A DNA stretch of 64,000 bases from Hybos culiciformis (Eukaryota; Arthropoda; Insecta; Diptera; Hybotidae), in the NCBI GenBank assembly GCA_964007475.1, contig OZ023274.1:310001-374000 (forward strand). Direction: 5' to 3'. The notes beneath the pieces were generated by a model. The model had not been told where the DNA came from, made no database searches, and saw nothing but the letters and a program-made list of their open reading frames with translations. The translations under genes were made by a program, and so were the position numbers. Below are positions 48,901-59,874 of this stretch, piece by piece (the stretch's first letter is position 1; each line of letters begins with the position of its first letter).

Positions 48901-51900
48901 ATTTTAATGATTTATTTAAATTTTTTATATTATAGAAGAGGCTAGGCTTTGGTGTCATGTTTTTTTTTTACTCAGTATCCGTTTCGCCTCGCACGACCAT
49001 CACAAATCTGCATTAAAGAATTAGTTAAGGTCAAATTGCAACATTTAAATAACATGCATTATTAAGAAACATGGAAGTGCTTCACCCTTAAAAAAATTTA
49101 AAAATTTCAAATTCTGAATTTCAAATTTCTAATGTATTTTGTTAGTGTAATTTAATGTCAAAAAAAAGTTTTCGGGTGAACACTTTTTTCACTTTTTTTC
49201 ATAAATTTCAAATATTAATAACAAAGCTGCCAGAGTAGGATTTTCATTCCCTAAATTTAGAGAATTTTATTATACTGGGGAAAAATTATGAACAAAAAAT
49301 TATTGTGCAAAAAAAATCTCAGGAAATTTGCGGAATTTTTTTCATCTGGCATGTCTTTTTTTTTTGATTTGACAATTAGAATGACAGAACTTGAATTTCA
49401 AATTTTTTTTTGTTGTTGTTAATTTCAAATACACGCTCTGAGGCGTGTATTTGAAATTCACAACGACAAAAAAAAAAATTTGAAATTTTACACTAACAAA
49501 ATACATTAAGAATTTGAAATTCAGAATTTGAAATTTTTAAATTTTTTTAAGGGTGAAGCACTGGAGTTTTAAGAGTTTTGCATATTATATTTTTATTAAG
49601 CTATTACTGGCTATTACCCAAAGACACAAATTAAAAATAAATTGCAGCCTAAAATAGAAGTCAAACGATAAAACTAAAGCCAACGTTCTCACACCGCTAG
49701 TGAATAATATTTATAATATCACGTCGATTTTTTGATATTATGATTTTTTTTTCAAACCCCATGTAATGACATGATTATATTAGCAATTACATGCTAAATA
49801 ATCATATTTTTTTTCTAATTTGATTTAAATATTTTTTTTATTGTTTCTAAGCTTTATAAATTAAAGCTTGGTTGGATATACATACATATGTATAATTATA
49901 ATATTATGTAATTTTGATGAGAAATGTCAGATCATGAATAAATCATAAAACATCATAGTAAAAATAAAGTTAAATAGTAATTGTAGTTTATACAGGGTAA
50001 GGGTACGTATAAGATAAAATGATTAAAATAAACTCTACTTTCATCTTTTAAACCTGAAGACAATAATTACCTAAATCTGTTATGAAGTCAGAACATCGAG
50101 AAAATATTAGACAAGTATAATTAAATTTTTGATTAAAAAACATATTGCATCCCTTTAAAAAGTAAAATAAAGCCTACTTAGCTTTCTAATTAAATAAAAT
50201 TATATTCAATTCCTACTCTCCTCTGAAATTTAAATATAAAGAAATTTTTTTAAATCCTTTATATTAACTTCACTTCGTTTCCACAAACTTAGAAAGTCAA
50301 AATTGACCCACTTCCCGGTATCCAATCGAGCTGAAATTTGGCACATCGTTTTGTCGTCGATGACAATGAACTTTGGCATCGATACATTCACACACACACA
50401 CATCTATATATGCACCACCGCAGTTTCTACAAACTTACAAAGTTAAAAATGACCCACTTCCCGGTATCCAATCGAGCTGAAATTTACTTTGGCATCACAC
50501 ACACACCTTTATATAAACTTCACCACCTGGTCTGCAAAACATATTAAGTCAAAATAGACCCAATTTCCGGTATCCAATCGAGCTAAAATTTTGTTCATCA
50601 CTTTGTCGTCGATAACAATATACTTTGACATCACAGACTCATACACACACAGCTCTATATGAACTTCATATCAATTGCCTCGCATATAATGGATTTATAT
50701 CAAAAACTTTGTTTTTATGGGTTGTGTTTTTTAAATTTATATCTTTTGTTGAATGAGTTAATAATGTGTGATTGGATAATGGAAGATTTAAAAATTAGGA
50801 TTCATGACTAGTAGATTTTTAGTATACATCAGGTTTCAGATCTTAATCAATGCACTTCTCCTTAACGTGCTTTTATGGATATTGTAAAATTAAAAAATAT
50901 TTTAATGCGTAGGGGATCGTTATGTTGTATTTAGTGCTATAGAATTTAGATCACTAAATGGAGTATTATATGCGTCAATACACATGCAATCATTTAGATG
51001 CATCTGCGTAAATAATGAAAAAATTTAGATGCATCAGCGTATATAATGAAAAAATTTAGATGCATCAGCGTAAATAATGAAATCATTTAGATGTTTCGTA
51101 TTGAATATTACGTAATACCTAAACAAACATAATATCTCTCACAATATTTCAATACACCCAAATACAAAAAAAAAAAATGAGAAAAAATGAGAAGAAAAAA
51201 TATTCTCTCTTTGCAACTACCTCTCCCCTACGCATTAAAACAGTATATTGGATATGTAAACAAAATTTGTTATACAACTCGTTCTGTATTTACACAAAAA
51301 TACATTGACACTTGTCAATTTATATCACTCGACCTTCGGTCTCGTGATATAAGTATTGACTCGTGTCAATGTATTTTTGTGTATACAGAACTCTTAATTA
51401 ATAACAAATTTAGTTTACATATACAATAATCTACTATTAACAAATACATTGTACATAAATTGTAAAATTTTGTGATAGATTTACGATGCGAAATCACATC
51501 TAATTGCAATATGATGTGAATACATAAGATATAATAATAATCTTTTGAATACATATTTATTTATTATATTATATTTATAAAAAAATTATCATAATAACAT
51601 AAATTAAGTATAAAAAGATTTTGCAGTTCATACAATAAAATGTGGCTGGCTTTCAATATTTTGACTTTGGATACCCATTTTTTTTGTTTTTTTTTTTTTG
51701 TTGTTTTTTCTCTCTATCTTTTCATTCTCAATTCTCCGACAAAAAAAAACGAAAAATCCTACCGACTGTTTTTTGTTTTTGGACTACATATATTATAATA
51801 TCATTATGGTGTAAAATTATGTATATTCATAAATTCATTCACAATCATGTGTTTGTAAAAAATAAAAACATATGTTTGATAGGGAAATGTGATAGATCAA

Positions 51901-54900
51901 TACCAACATAAATTAAAAGCCCCCTATTAAAAAAAAAAACAATACATAGACAGCATCTCGTAGGCATAAAAATCATAACAAATGTATGAAACCCTATGAG
52001 ATTTCCTATATAAAACCTAAAGATTAATCTGTAAAATGGGATTAAAAACAAAAAAAATATAATTTAATTATTGAATGCAATTTATTATATGATTTATATT
52101 AATTTTTAAGAAAAAAAATCGTATATGTTTAAATGAAAATTTCCATAAATCGATAAAATTTAATCCATAATTTTTTTTTTTGCGGGTAAAGTAAGTAAAA
52201 CTTTTTTTTGTCATAATTTCTAGGGTCTACGTCTAGGTAGGTACATTTTTCAGCTAGAAGCTCCCATTTCAGAGATATGACCACGATCTGACCCTCCAAA
52301 GTTTTTATATATCAGGTTGGTAGGTACACGTACATATATACATACCAGATCGGGTACATTAAAAATACCTAATAACGATATGCCAATCGCGAAACATAAA
52401 ATTCTTAAGGGGGTTGGAAGAGGCGGCTGCCGTCTTCCATTTACAATGACAACTTTTTATTTAAAAACTACATATTGTGGCTACTAAAAAACAAGTAGGT
52501 ATATATCTACCTAACATATGAAAACTTTAGGGATGCATATCCCTGAAACGAAATCTTACCGGTAGATACCTTCCGGGATATAAGGGTTTGAGAACCCCCC
52601 TACTCTCTCACCAAGTGCATTTACGTGGCTGTTTTTCTACCTGGGGACCCACCTACTTATGTAGGTATCTCGGTACCTTCTATCTGTACAAAAAAAAAGT
52701 TTTTTTTTTATATTTTGTATTTGAAATTATATTTTTTATTTATTTATTGAAAATAATTTTAAATTTTACTTCACTTTATGAATATATTTTTATTAAAAAT
52801 TTCCATTGAAAATTATTTTCATTAAAAAAAATACTCTAAAATCCACTTAAAAAAAATGTGGCTAAAGTGCAGTTTATGTGAACCTCTCAGAAACGGCTGA
52901 AACTTGGAAGGGGGGTAGAGGCGGTGCCCAAACTTCCAAAACTGAAATTAGTGCTTGGGGCTCGGGCTCCGTTTCGAAGATATGGGCCCTCAAAGTTTTC
53001 ATACATTTTGTATGGGCAATTTTTTTTTCTTGCTCGATTTGGCCCATTTTTTTGTAGAGAGTGTAGGGAGTGTCCCAAAACAAGAGGGGGGGGTGGGGGG
53101 CGGCGGGCGGGCGGTCTGGTGGCTGGCGCCGCAAATCCCACTGACCAACCACCAGTTTTTTTTGGCAACAATGCATCGCATATGATTTTACTACGTTATT
53201 ATTTTCTATAAGTAAACACATGATTATGAATTAATTCATGAATTCATATCATATCATTTGTTGAAAAAAATCAAAAACAAAAACAAAACACACAAATTCA
53301 TTTTTTCTCTACACTATTTTAATGCTATTTTCCTATTTTATCAACAAAAAAAAATTCTCATTTTTTTAGGATTTTTACGAACAACAACGATTTCATCACT
53401 ATTTATGAGAAAACGATGATGGGTATCCAAAGTTAATTAAAAAAAAAGGAAAGTTGATTCTCAAATGTTGTTTGTAAGAGTTTGTCTTGATATACATAGT
53501 TTCTGATAATAATAAAAAATAGAAAACAAGTATGTATACACAAAGGTTTACTATATGTGCCTTGGTTTTTTTTTTTTTTTTTGATAAAAATAAAAACATA
53601 TGAAATGGAATCTACGTACAAAAAGTAAATAAATTATTTATATAAGTATTTAAAAAAAACATATCATCATAATGATATATTTTACATATAAAAATATATA
53701 GGTTATCAAATACCAAACCACCACAATTGAAAAACCACAATTAAATGTACTTTATTGCATATGTTTCTAAACCACATCATAATAATGTAATTGTCATTTA
53801 TTAAGCTATAAGTACCAGACATACTATTATGCGAGATGTTTACAATTAAAATATTAATTCTATAAATTTTCTCAATTTTTCAACGACCCACCGTCATATT
53901 TTTAAATTTTCATCCAAAATAATTGAAATTGAATTAATTGAAATTCGCTTAGCAAGATAAAAATACGATATGTTAAGATATTTTAACTTTTATGTGTAAT
54001 GTTAGAGATAATATGTAAAAGAATTGAATTCAAACCAGAGATCTTGCAGTTTTTGAGACTGTATAACTTCTTAAAAATGATCGCAATTCCATTAAATTTA
54101 ATAAAAGAAAGTATGTATTATAGTATTTATAGTATAGTAAAGTACAGAATAGAAAGTCAAAATATTTATATCTCTTTTTATTTAAGATTGTCCTCTTTAA
54201 TCTCATATCTATAATAATCATATCTTTCTGATTAAATTTAAGAACTCGTTAGTATAGCGAAGTTGGTCATACATGATCCAATGACAAAACTAGTTCCAAT
54301 CAACAAATTTTTTTTTGCAATTTGTCTTATGTACACTTTATATACTTTTCTTAATTTTTAATATTTTTATAAACAATTTTTTTTTCTATTTTAGTATTTC
54401 ATTAACATTTGAATCGTTTAATGATATCATCAATCAACATTCTTATCAATAAAAAAACAAAATTTTAGAGAATAAAAGTAAAAAAGAAACCATTATTTTT
54501 TTAATATAATCAATAATGGGAACAAATGAAGAATTAGAAAATATTTATAATTTTGTTCAACCATTGGTTTGCAAAGCAGGACAATTTATGCGCGAAGGTT
54601 ACCAATTGGGACAACAGAAAAATTTCCACACAAAGACTGCTTTTTTCGATTTAGTCACTGAATATGATAAAAAAATAGAAGATTTATTGATTGATAATAT
54701 TAAAGAAAAATATCCAAATCATAAATTTATTGGTGAAGAAGAATCAGCTGCATCAAAACAAAAAGCAATATTAACAGATGAGCCAACATGGATTATTGAT
54801 CCAATTGATGGGACAACAAATTTTATACGAAAAATTCCACATGCATGTATTTCAATCGGTTTGGCAATAAATAAAGAGCTTGTATTAGGTATAATTTATA

Positions 54901-57900
54901 ATCCAATTTCAAATGAAATGTATTCAGCTAGGAAAGGTCATGGAGCTTATTTAAATGGAGTAAAAATTAATGTTAACAATGTCAAAAAAGTAATATTTCT
55001 TTATATTAAAATTTAATCACAAATTTTTCTTTCAGATGAAAATTAATCTATAATCCTTCAAATCGAGAGCCCATTTTCAGGAAATACATGTTATACTGTT
55101 ATATTATCTAAATAAAAATCAAACTCTAATCAATCTAGTTTCCATTTAGAATAATTGCGCTAAGTCAAGGTTTTTGAAAACCAAAAAAAAAAATTTATTA
55201 GGTAGGAATAGTTACAAAGAATCTGAAGATTAAGAACATTCGTTATATGGCAAAAATAAATTTAAATGTCATCAGGTCAGTTTCTAGAAATAACAACCGG
55301 AAAAAAGCCTCTATCACTCAATCATGTGACTAGTTCTAACTTGATGTGATAAAAATCTTATCAAAAGCTTTAATGAAAAAAAAAATAAAAAAATACAAAT
55401 TATATTTTTGTCTATTTACTATCTTTTTGAAGTATGTATTAAATTTTCAAATTAAATTATATCTATTATTTTTCTCTTGAATATCTTGAACAGAACCGAA
55501 AAAAAAATGTTATGTTAATTTTTTTACTTTTTAGTTAAACGAATCAGTTGTAGGATATGAGATTTCTTTAATTCATGCCGAAAAAGTAAGAGATAAAAAT
55601 ATAAAAAGGATATACAAATTGGGATCCAAGGCTCAGGGGTAAATATAAATAAATTTTTTACATGTTAAAATAAATTTTTTGTAAAATTCAACTTTCTTTT
55701 TTAGAACACGTTGTTTCGGAAGTGCAGCACTATCACTATGCTATGTAGCAAGTGGATCAATTGATTGTTATCATATTGAAGATTTACAACCTTGGGATTT
55801 AGCAGCTGGCGTTGTTTTGGTTCGAGAAGCTGGTGGTGTGGTAGTAAACTCTGAAGGAAATACATTTGACATTATGAGTCCCGCTATTGTCTGTGCAGCT
55901 TCTCAAGAGCTTGCAAAAGAAGTTGTTGATATGATCAATGAAGCCAACCAAATTACAGAATATATTTTTGTATAATAAATCAAAAAAATTAATAAATTTA
56001 CTCAAACTTATTATTATAATCAAAAACATTACATAAAAATTAATATTATTGTAAATATTTAATTAAAAAATTATTAAATCTGTTTAAAACTTCAAAGCAA
56101 ATTATTTTCTAACTTCATAATTGAGAATTTCTGACTGACTACATAGTTCTCCACATTCAAAATAATTATTCAACATCTGACAAAATAAAAACTAAATATA
56201 ACTATCAAGGCACGTAACCTTGAAACATTGAACGTATCCTTAAAATGTATGGAGAACCTTTTTTTTCTGGAACAATAATGATGTATTCAGTTTATTTTTA
56301 TATTACTAAATTAATTTTTTTTTTCAGAACTTAGAAGCAAATCCTAATTAAGGTGGACAATGAACAAAAAATTAATATAATTTCTGACTGATGTTTTCAT
56401 AAATAGCCCAATATTTTACCTAGAGATAGGAAATTGTTTTATGCACAAATAAAAAACAAAACTTACCGGAGGCATACTGTGTCCGTAGCCCATTGGAGCC
56501 ATTGGCGGACCTTGAGGAGGCAATTGCATTCCAGGGTGAGGTGGTCCTAAAATTATGAGAAAATTTGTAACATTAGTAATTAATAGAAACGTATCATAAA
56601 TTTAAAAATAAAATACCCATTCCTGGATGATGTGGAGGCATATGATGTGACTGTGGTGGAATGTTTTGAACCGGAGGTCCATTAAGATGTGGTGGTGGAC
56701 CACCCGAATGTGGAAGGGGTCCTGATGTATGCGGTGGACCTCCATGAGTATTTGAAGGCGGTCCATGAGTATTTGGAGGTACAGGACCATGTGTTGTAGG
56801 TGGTCCATGAGTATTTGATGGCGGAGGACCATGTGAAGTAGGCAGACCATGTGTGTTAGGCGGACCATGAGCATTTGATAGACCATGAGCACTTGGTGGA
56901 CCATGGCCAGTAGGTGGACCGTGACCTGTAGGTAGCCCATGACCAGCAAGTGGTCCGTGTGCATTAGGTGGACCATGACTCCCAGGAGGTCCATGAACAT
57001 TCGGTGGTCCATGAGTATTCGGTGGACCGTGAGTATTTGACAATCCATGTGCATTAGGTGGACCATGTGCATTAGGCGGCCCGAGTGTGTTCGGCGGACC
57101 ATGCGTTATTGGAGGACCATGGGTATTAGGTGGACCATGTGTATTAGATGGACCATGCGTGTTAGGTAAGCCATGCGTATTAGGTGGACCATGTGTTGTT
57201 GGAGCTCCATGAGATGTGGGAGGCCCATGTGTATTAGGTGGACCATGAGTACTAGGTGGGCCGTGAGCACCTGGCGGACCATGTGCACCTGGTGGAACGT
57301 GTGTACCTGGTGGACCATGTGCACCTGGTGGGCCATGTGCACCAGGTAGACCAAGTGATCCCGGTGGGCCAAGTGAGCCCGGTGGGCCAAGGGCACCTGG
57401 TGGACCGTGTGCACCTGGTGGACCATGTGCACCTGGTGGACCATGTGCACCTGGTGGACCATGTGCACCTGGTGGACCATGAGTTCCTGGTGGACCATGA
57501 GGGCCTGGTGGACCATGAGGGCCTGGTGGACCATGTGGAACTGATGAACCATGTGTTCCTGGAGGGCCATGTGTACCTGGTGGACCATGTGTACCTGGCG
57601 GTCCATGTGCACCTGGTGGACCATGTGCACCTGGTGGACCATGTGCACCTGGTGGACCATGTGAACCAGGAATACCATGCGAACTTGAAAGAACGTGTGA
57701 TCCTGGTGGCCCAAGTTGATCAACTGACAGGGGTGGGCCATGCTGGGAATGAGTTGGACCTTGATGTTGTACAGGTGGACCTGCAATTCAATTTTAATAT
57801 TATGTTAAGTTTATTTTTGGGGATTACAGAATAAAATAACTTCATAAATAAATTAGAAACAAAACTGATGCTTCCGAATTAGTGCGAAATTCTTATTTAA

Positions 57901-59874
57901 ATAAATCATAAATTCACCTCGATTGTTTTACTAGAATCGATGTGTTTTCGGAAGCTTTAAGTGGATAAAAAAAAAAATTTCAGCTTATAGGAGTAAACAC
58001 AACGACAACGACAGCGATATCACTGGAGTGAACACAATTACGGCGACGGCGACGAAATAAATAAACAGGAAAAAAATAAACAAATAGAAAAAAAAATAAA
58101 AAAAATATATGGTTGTCGTTGTCGCCCGGCGACAAAATAGAAACATTTCTAATTTGTCGCCAGGAGTCGTCTCAATTGTGTTCATTCTCATACAAATATA
58201 TGGTTTCAAATTTTTTTTGATAATCGCTATCGGTGTCGCCCCAATTGTGCTTACATGTATAAATTTGATTATTTATTTTTTCTGAATAACCTGAGTCCTG
58301 AGTACGTTATTGTCGACTCACGCTTCGAAAATTTAGACAAATAAAGTTATTGTTCATAGGAGAGGGATGCTATCATTGATAACAAACTAACAAACCTAAA
58401 AATACATTGATATAATTTATAAAAAAAATATAAAAAATTAAATAAAAAATTTTAAGTCACCCGATTTTATTATTTAAATATGTATATACTGAAAAGTAAA
58501 AAATTAAACTCAGTATGATTTGCGGATTCGAGAAAATAATATCTATATATTATATTTAACTAAAAATTAAAATCGTGCGGTTCTCATACAACGAATTTTG
58601 ATCATTGATTTTAATAGCCCCATGATTTTAATTTTTAGTTAAATACTTATATGCATATCAACATATTTTCTAAGATAAAAAAATTATTTTCTTGGATTCG
58701 CAAATTATACTGAATTTCATATTTTCGTTTTTAGTAGGTGCATATTTAAAATAATAAAATGATTTTATTTAAAAAAATTTTAATTTTGTACAATGTTTTT
58801 ATTAAGTCACTTTCTTGTCTGTTTGTCTGTCCACAAAATTTTGTAATCAAATTTTAGACCATTTTCCGACAAGCTAGAGCTCCGAAACCTTTAATATAGC
58901 TCTGAACCCGATGCCAATACAATATTCTACGACTTTAATCATGATGTGAAAAGTTTCTTGCCTGTTTGTCTGCCCGCGAATTTTTGCAATCAAATTTTCA
59001 CAATCAAAAAATCGTCCGATATACCTCAAAAATGCGCCCCACGTTTCTAGTATGTGTGTCCACAATCCTCCGGAGAAATATTTTTATTTTCTTCTTTTTA
59101 GTCAATTTAAAAACGTGGTTTTAAAACTGTTTTATTTAGTATTTATTTAGTTTTAGTTTTTAGTCCCACTTCCAAAAAAAACATAAGTGTCAATTTCATA
59201 AGGCGGTTCCGACAAAAATGCTTTGGGTTTGAGCTCTGCCTCACCAATTTTAGCCACATTGGGCTTGTACACGTAAACTTAAGCTTACCCAAAAAAAATT
59301 TAGTTACCGCATTACTGACAGGTTGGAGTTGTTGGAATGTTTTATGTATGAAAACATTTCAAAAAGAGACATCGATAAATTTAATTTTTTGTTTGGAATA
59401 TTATTAGGATTGTTCTCCGATCCTAAAAGCAAAACTTGATCCTAACTAAATATACCTACTAATAAAGAATTAACTTTAAAATTAACGTGGATTACCTAGT
59501 ATACGTAAGTTTAAAATAAAAAATAATTCACCTGATGGTGCATGCATTGGCGGTGGTCCAGTTGAATGTTGTGGAGGTCCATGCATTTGTGGCGGAACAT
59601 GCTGAGGCCCATGATTTGGCGGTCCCAAATGCGATGGATTTCCAACATGTGGAGGACCGTGCGGTGCATATGAATGTGGACCTGGATGTGGTCCCGCTGG
59701 AACATAATTGCCGGGATGTGTTGGTGCTCCATGTTGGATCGGCGGTGGTCCACCATGTTGGTATGGTATGTGTGGGGATGATGAAGGTGCCGGACTCTGA
59801 GACGGTGGACCCATTGGTGATGGAACATTGCTGGGCGGTGGCATTGGACTTTGTGATGGTGACGGTGTCGTCAT
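33910..59874 (-). CDS. brm: Brahma, SWI/SNF (BAP/PBAP) chromatin-remodelling ATPase
   Basis: Seven minus-strand coding exons: 59,874-59,532, 57,780-56,617, 56,546-56,467, 38,723-38,126, 38,037-35,042, 34,969-34,165 and 34,088-33,910. Their sum is 6,165 nt, exactly 2,055 codons, and all junctions are GT-AG and in phase. Domains by residue: Pro/Ser-rich start [14 protein letters not shown]; an HGPP repeat (about 115-503); QLQ (597-632, [15 protein letters not shown]); HSA (about 934-1,006); BRK (about 1,094-1,139). The SNF2 ATPase has DEMGLGKT at 1,244-1,251 and DEGH at 1,346-1,349, and a helicase C half with RAHRIGQ. The SnAC region and a bromodomain (about 1,875-1,980, [13 protein letters not shown]) follow. 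The usual insect length is about 1,640, so it is about 400 residues longer, nearly all from exon 2. Nuclear; remodels nucleosomes. Confidence 0.95.
38930..39241. mobile_element. PIF/Harbinger-like MITE in brahma intron 3
   Basis: A 312-bp element with long inverted ends, GAGTCGTTTTACACATTCC left and GAGCCGTTTTACACATTCC right (read inward), extending through TTTCAGGAC. TTA flanks both sides (38,927-38,929 and 39,242-39,244). Non-coding. Confidence 0.9.
39245..40967. other. Brahma intron 3, upstream of the first IMPase gene
   Basis: AT-rich intron sequence with TAACCTAACCTA near 39,782 and AT microsatellites near 40,425. It would contain the promoter of the IMPase gene at 40,968; no motif is recognisable. 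Confidence 0.5.
40968..43470 (+). CDS. Inositol monophosphatase 1 (first of two)
   Basis: Three exons, 40,968-41,438, 41,829-41,932 and 43,206-43,470, give 279 residues, the usual IMPase length. Introns have phases 0 and 2, with donors gtaaag and gtaaga. Motifs: metal-binding GEEE (FIGEEETAA), [17 protein letters not shown] (motif 1) and [17 protein letters not shown] (motif 2), the three acidic clusters that bind Mg2+. Predicted to hydrolyse myo-inositol 1-phosphate to free inositol in the cytosol, in the phosphatidylinositol cycle. Motif 2 has Ala-Ala-Ser where most have Ala-Gly/Ala. Same exon structure as the gene at 54,516, so the two are tandem duplicates. It lies entirely inside brahma intron 3 on the opposite strand. 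The minor open frame at 41,918 is intronic. Confidence 0.93.
43471..44537. other. Brahma intron 3, non-coding
   Basis: 3' flank of the first IMPase gene (AATAAA at 43,556). At 43,798 a string AGGGTGACTATATTTG resembles the end of the hAT element at 12,826 and may be a relic. No gene seen. Confidence 0.5.
44538..44702 (-). CDS. Hypothetical acidic, Asn-rich first coding exon
   Basis: A minus-strand exon of 55 codons starts at ATG 44,702 ([20 protein letters not shown]) and ends NYNNNNE before a consensus donor gtgaga. It is acidic and Ser/Asn-rich. About 700 bases upstream on its strand there is a GC-richer tract (45,405-45,470, CGTCGTTCGTTGTCGTCG), unusual for this intron and possibly a 5' UTR. 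The exon ends in phase 0, the same phase as the acceptor of brahma exon 4 at 38,723, so an alternative brahma first exon is possible. A separate nested gene with later exons I cannot see is equally possible. Codon-sized AT-rich noise is not excluded. Confidence 0.35.
44703..46260. other. Brahma intron 3, non-coding
   Basis: AT-rich, with the GC-richer island at 45,405-45,470. CTCAGCCAC repeats begin near 45,975 and have partners near 47,279 and 47,913. No gene seen. Confidence 0.5.
46277..47160. mobile_element. Fold-back element with AATCCCGGAA minisatellite arms
   Basis: The left arm (46,286-46,430) repeats AAATCCCGGAAG-like units. The right arm (46,925-47,115) repeats the reverse, TTCCGGGATTTT. 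The central part contains two copies of GCAGTGCATTTTTC-type sequence (46,593 and 46,700). Arms of short inverted tandem repeats are typical of fold-back elements. The open frames here follow the repeat. Confidence 0.65.
47436..47652. mobile_element. MITE with GAACTAACTCATCA ends
   Basis: The left arm GAACTAACTCATCAAG, followed by CTCCGCAAAACGAAA, is mirrored at 47,604-47,652. Arms are about 45 bp with few mismatches. No target duplication fixed. It lies between two CTCAGCC-rich stretches that may be one older repeat. Confidence 0.7.
47653..49076. other. Brahma intron 3, non-coding
   Basis: CTCAGCC/GGCTGAG strings near 47,913-47,935, then AT-rich sequence. The 72-codon frame at 48,334 (minus) is not recognisable. 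Confidence 0.5.
49077..49562. mobile_element. MITE with AGTGCTTCACCC ends
   Basis: A 486-bp element. The left arm AGTGCTTCACCCTTAAAAAA continues into TTTCAAATTCTGAATTTC, mirrored at 49,500-49,562. GGA flanks both sides (49,074-49,076 and 49,563-49,565), a possible 3-bp duplication. A second palindrome, AAATACACGC-GCGTGTATTT, is at 49,428-49,453. Confidence 0.75.
49563..50251. other. Brahma intron 3, non-coding
   Basis: AT-rich; no gene or clear repeat seen. Confidence 0.5.
50252..50696. repeat. Short inverted-end repeat with internal minisatellite (copy 2)
   Basis: Same family as 4,566-5,428: starts aaatcctttatat, ends atataatggattt, and contains about three units with CCCGGTATCCAATCGAGCTG and TCGTCGATGACAATG. 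The unit number differs between copies (three against six), so the internal array has expanded or contracted. Confidence 0.75.
50995..51095. repeat. Tandem repeat, 35-bp unit
   Basis: Three to four units of ATTTAGATGCATCAGCGTA followed by AATAATGAAA. Confidence 0.7.
51281..51390. repeat. 110-bp palindrome with a C(TTCG)G loop
   Basis: GTTCTGTATTTACACAAAAA at the left is mirrored by TTTTTGTGTATACAGAAC at the right. Arms of about 54 bases pair with a handful of mismatches. The tip reads GACCTTCGGTC, which as RNA would be a stem closed by a UUCG tetraloop. No coding capacity. Confidence 0.85.
51391..52404. other. Brahma intron 3, non-coding
   Basis: AT-rich; bases about 52,145-52,200 repeat 22,793-22,835. 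No gene seen. Confidence 0.5.
52405..52500. repeat. Degenerate relic of the fold-back element interior
   Basis: GGGGGTTGGAAGAGGCGGCTGCCGTC-like sequence (52,410-52,435), followed by ACAACTTTTTATTTAAAA, parallels the GC-rich patch and flank of the element at 27,360-27,430. No hairpin arrays remain. Confidence 0.5.
52870..53175. repeat. GC-rich patch in brahma intron 3
   Basis: About 300 bp, strikingly GC-rich for this window, with a G-run at 53,083-53,120 (GGGGGGGTGGGGGGCGGCGG). GAAACGGCTGAAACTTGG and ATGGGCCCTCAAAG look like old dispersed-repeat sequence. Open frames occur on both strands because stop codons are rare in GC-rich DNA; none shows a domain. Confidence 0.5.
53180..54515. other. 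Brahma intron 3, upstream of the second IMPase gene
   Basis: AT-rich; no gene seen. The promoter of the second IMPase gene must lie here. Confidence 0.5.
54516..55975 (+). CDS. Inositol monophosphatase 2 (second of two)
   Basis: Three exons, 54,516-54,989, 55,535-55,638 and 55,705-55,975 (phases 0 and 2; donors gtaata and gtaaat), give 282 residues. Motifs: [27 protein letters not shown] and [16 protein letters not shown], all three canonical; this copy has the standard WD-x-AAG motif. [12 protein letters not shown] supplies the upstream conserved helix. Predicted Mg2+-dependent, lithium-sensitive hydrolysis of inositol monophosphates. Intron positions equal those of the gene at 40,968, so the two arose by tandem duplication, and their divergence suggests it is not recent. 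It sits inside brahma intron 3 on the opposite strand, ending about 490 bp from brahma exon 3. Confidence 0.95.
56640..57716 (-). repeat. 18-bp coding minisatellite: GPPG/N-x-H hexapeptides in brahma exon 2
   Basis: About 58 units of an 18-bp repeat read GPP-[G/N]-[A/T/S/P]-H on the brahma strand. The upstream half is dominated by [12 protein letters not shown] and the downstream half by GPPNTH-like units. All units keep the frame with no stop. The plus-strand frames over the region are only the mirror of this repeat. Confidence 0.9.
57985..58260. mobile_element. Fold-back MITE in brahma intron 1
   Basis: GTAAACACAACGAC-type left and GTAAGCACAATTGG-type right ends are inverted. CGACAACGACAGCGAT and its mirrors (ATCGCTATCGGTGTCGCC) fill the arms. 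No target duplication fixed. Confidence 0.55.
58261..59531. other. Brahma intron 1, non-coding
   Basis: Contains the second copy of the AAAATCGTGCGGTTCTCA repeat (58,570-58,700) and two related stretches with TTGTCTGTTTGTCTG and TGCCTGTTTGTCTG (58,815 and 58,961). No gene seen. Confidence 0.5.

Noticed and set aside
52874..53221. Several 60-115-codon frames in the GC-rich patch
   Set aside because: Open on both strands only because stop codons are rare in GC-rich DNA; no domain or splice context.
57106..57786. Minus-strand HMVHQV frame over brahma exon 2
   Set aside because: Out of phase with exons 1 and 3; the GPP-x-x-H frame is the one that joins through the splice sites.
57256..57834. 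Long plus-strand open frame opposite brahma exon 2 (DHVHLV repeats)
   Set aside because: It is the mirror of the in-phase HGPP coding repeat; an 18-bp unit without stops stays open in several frames.
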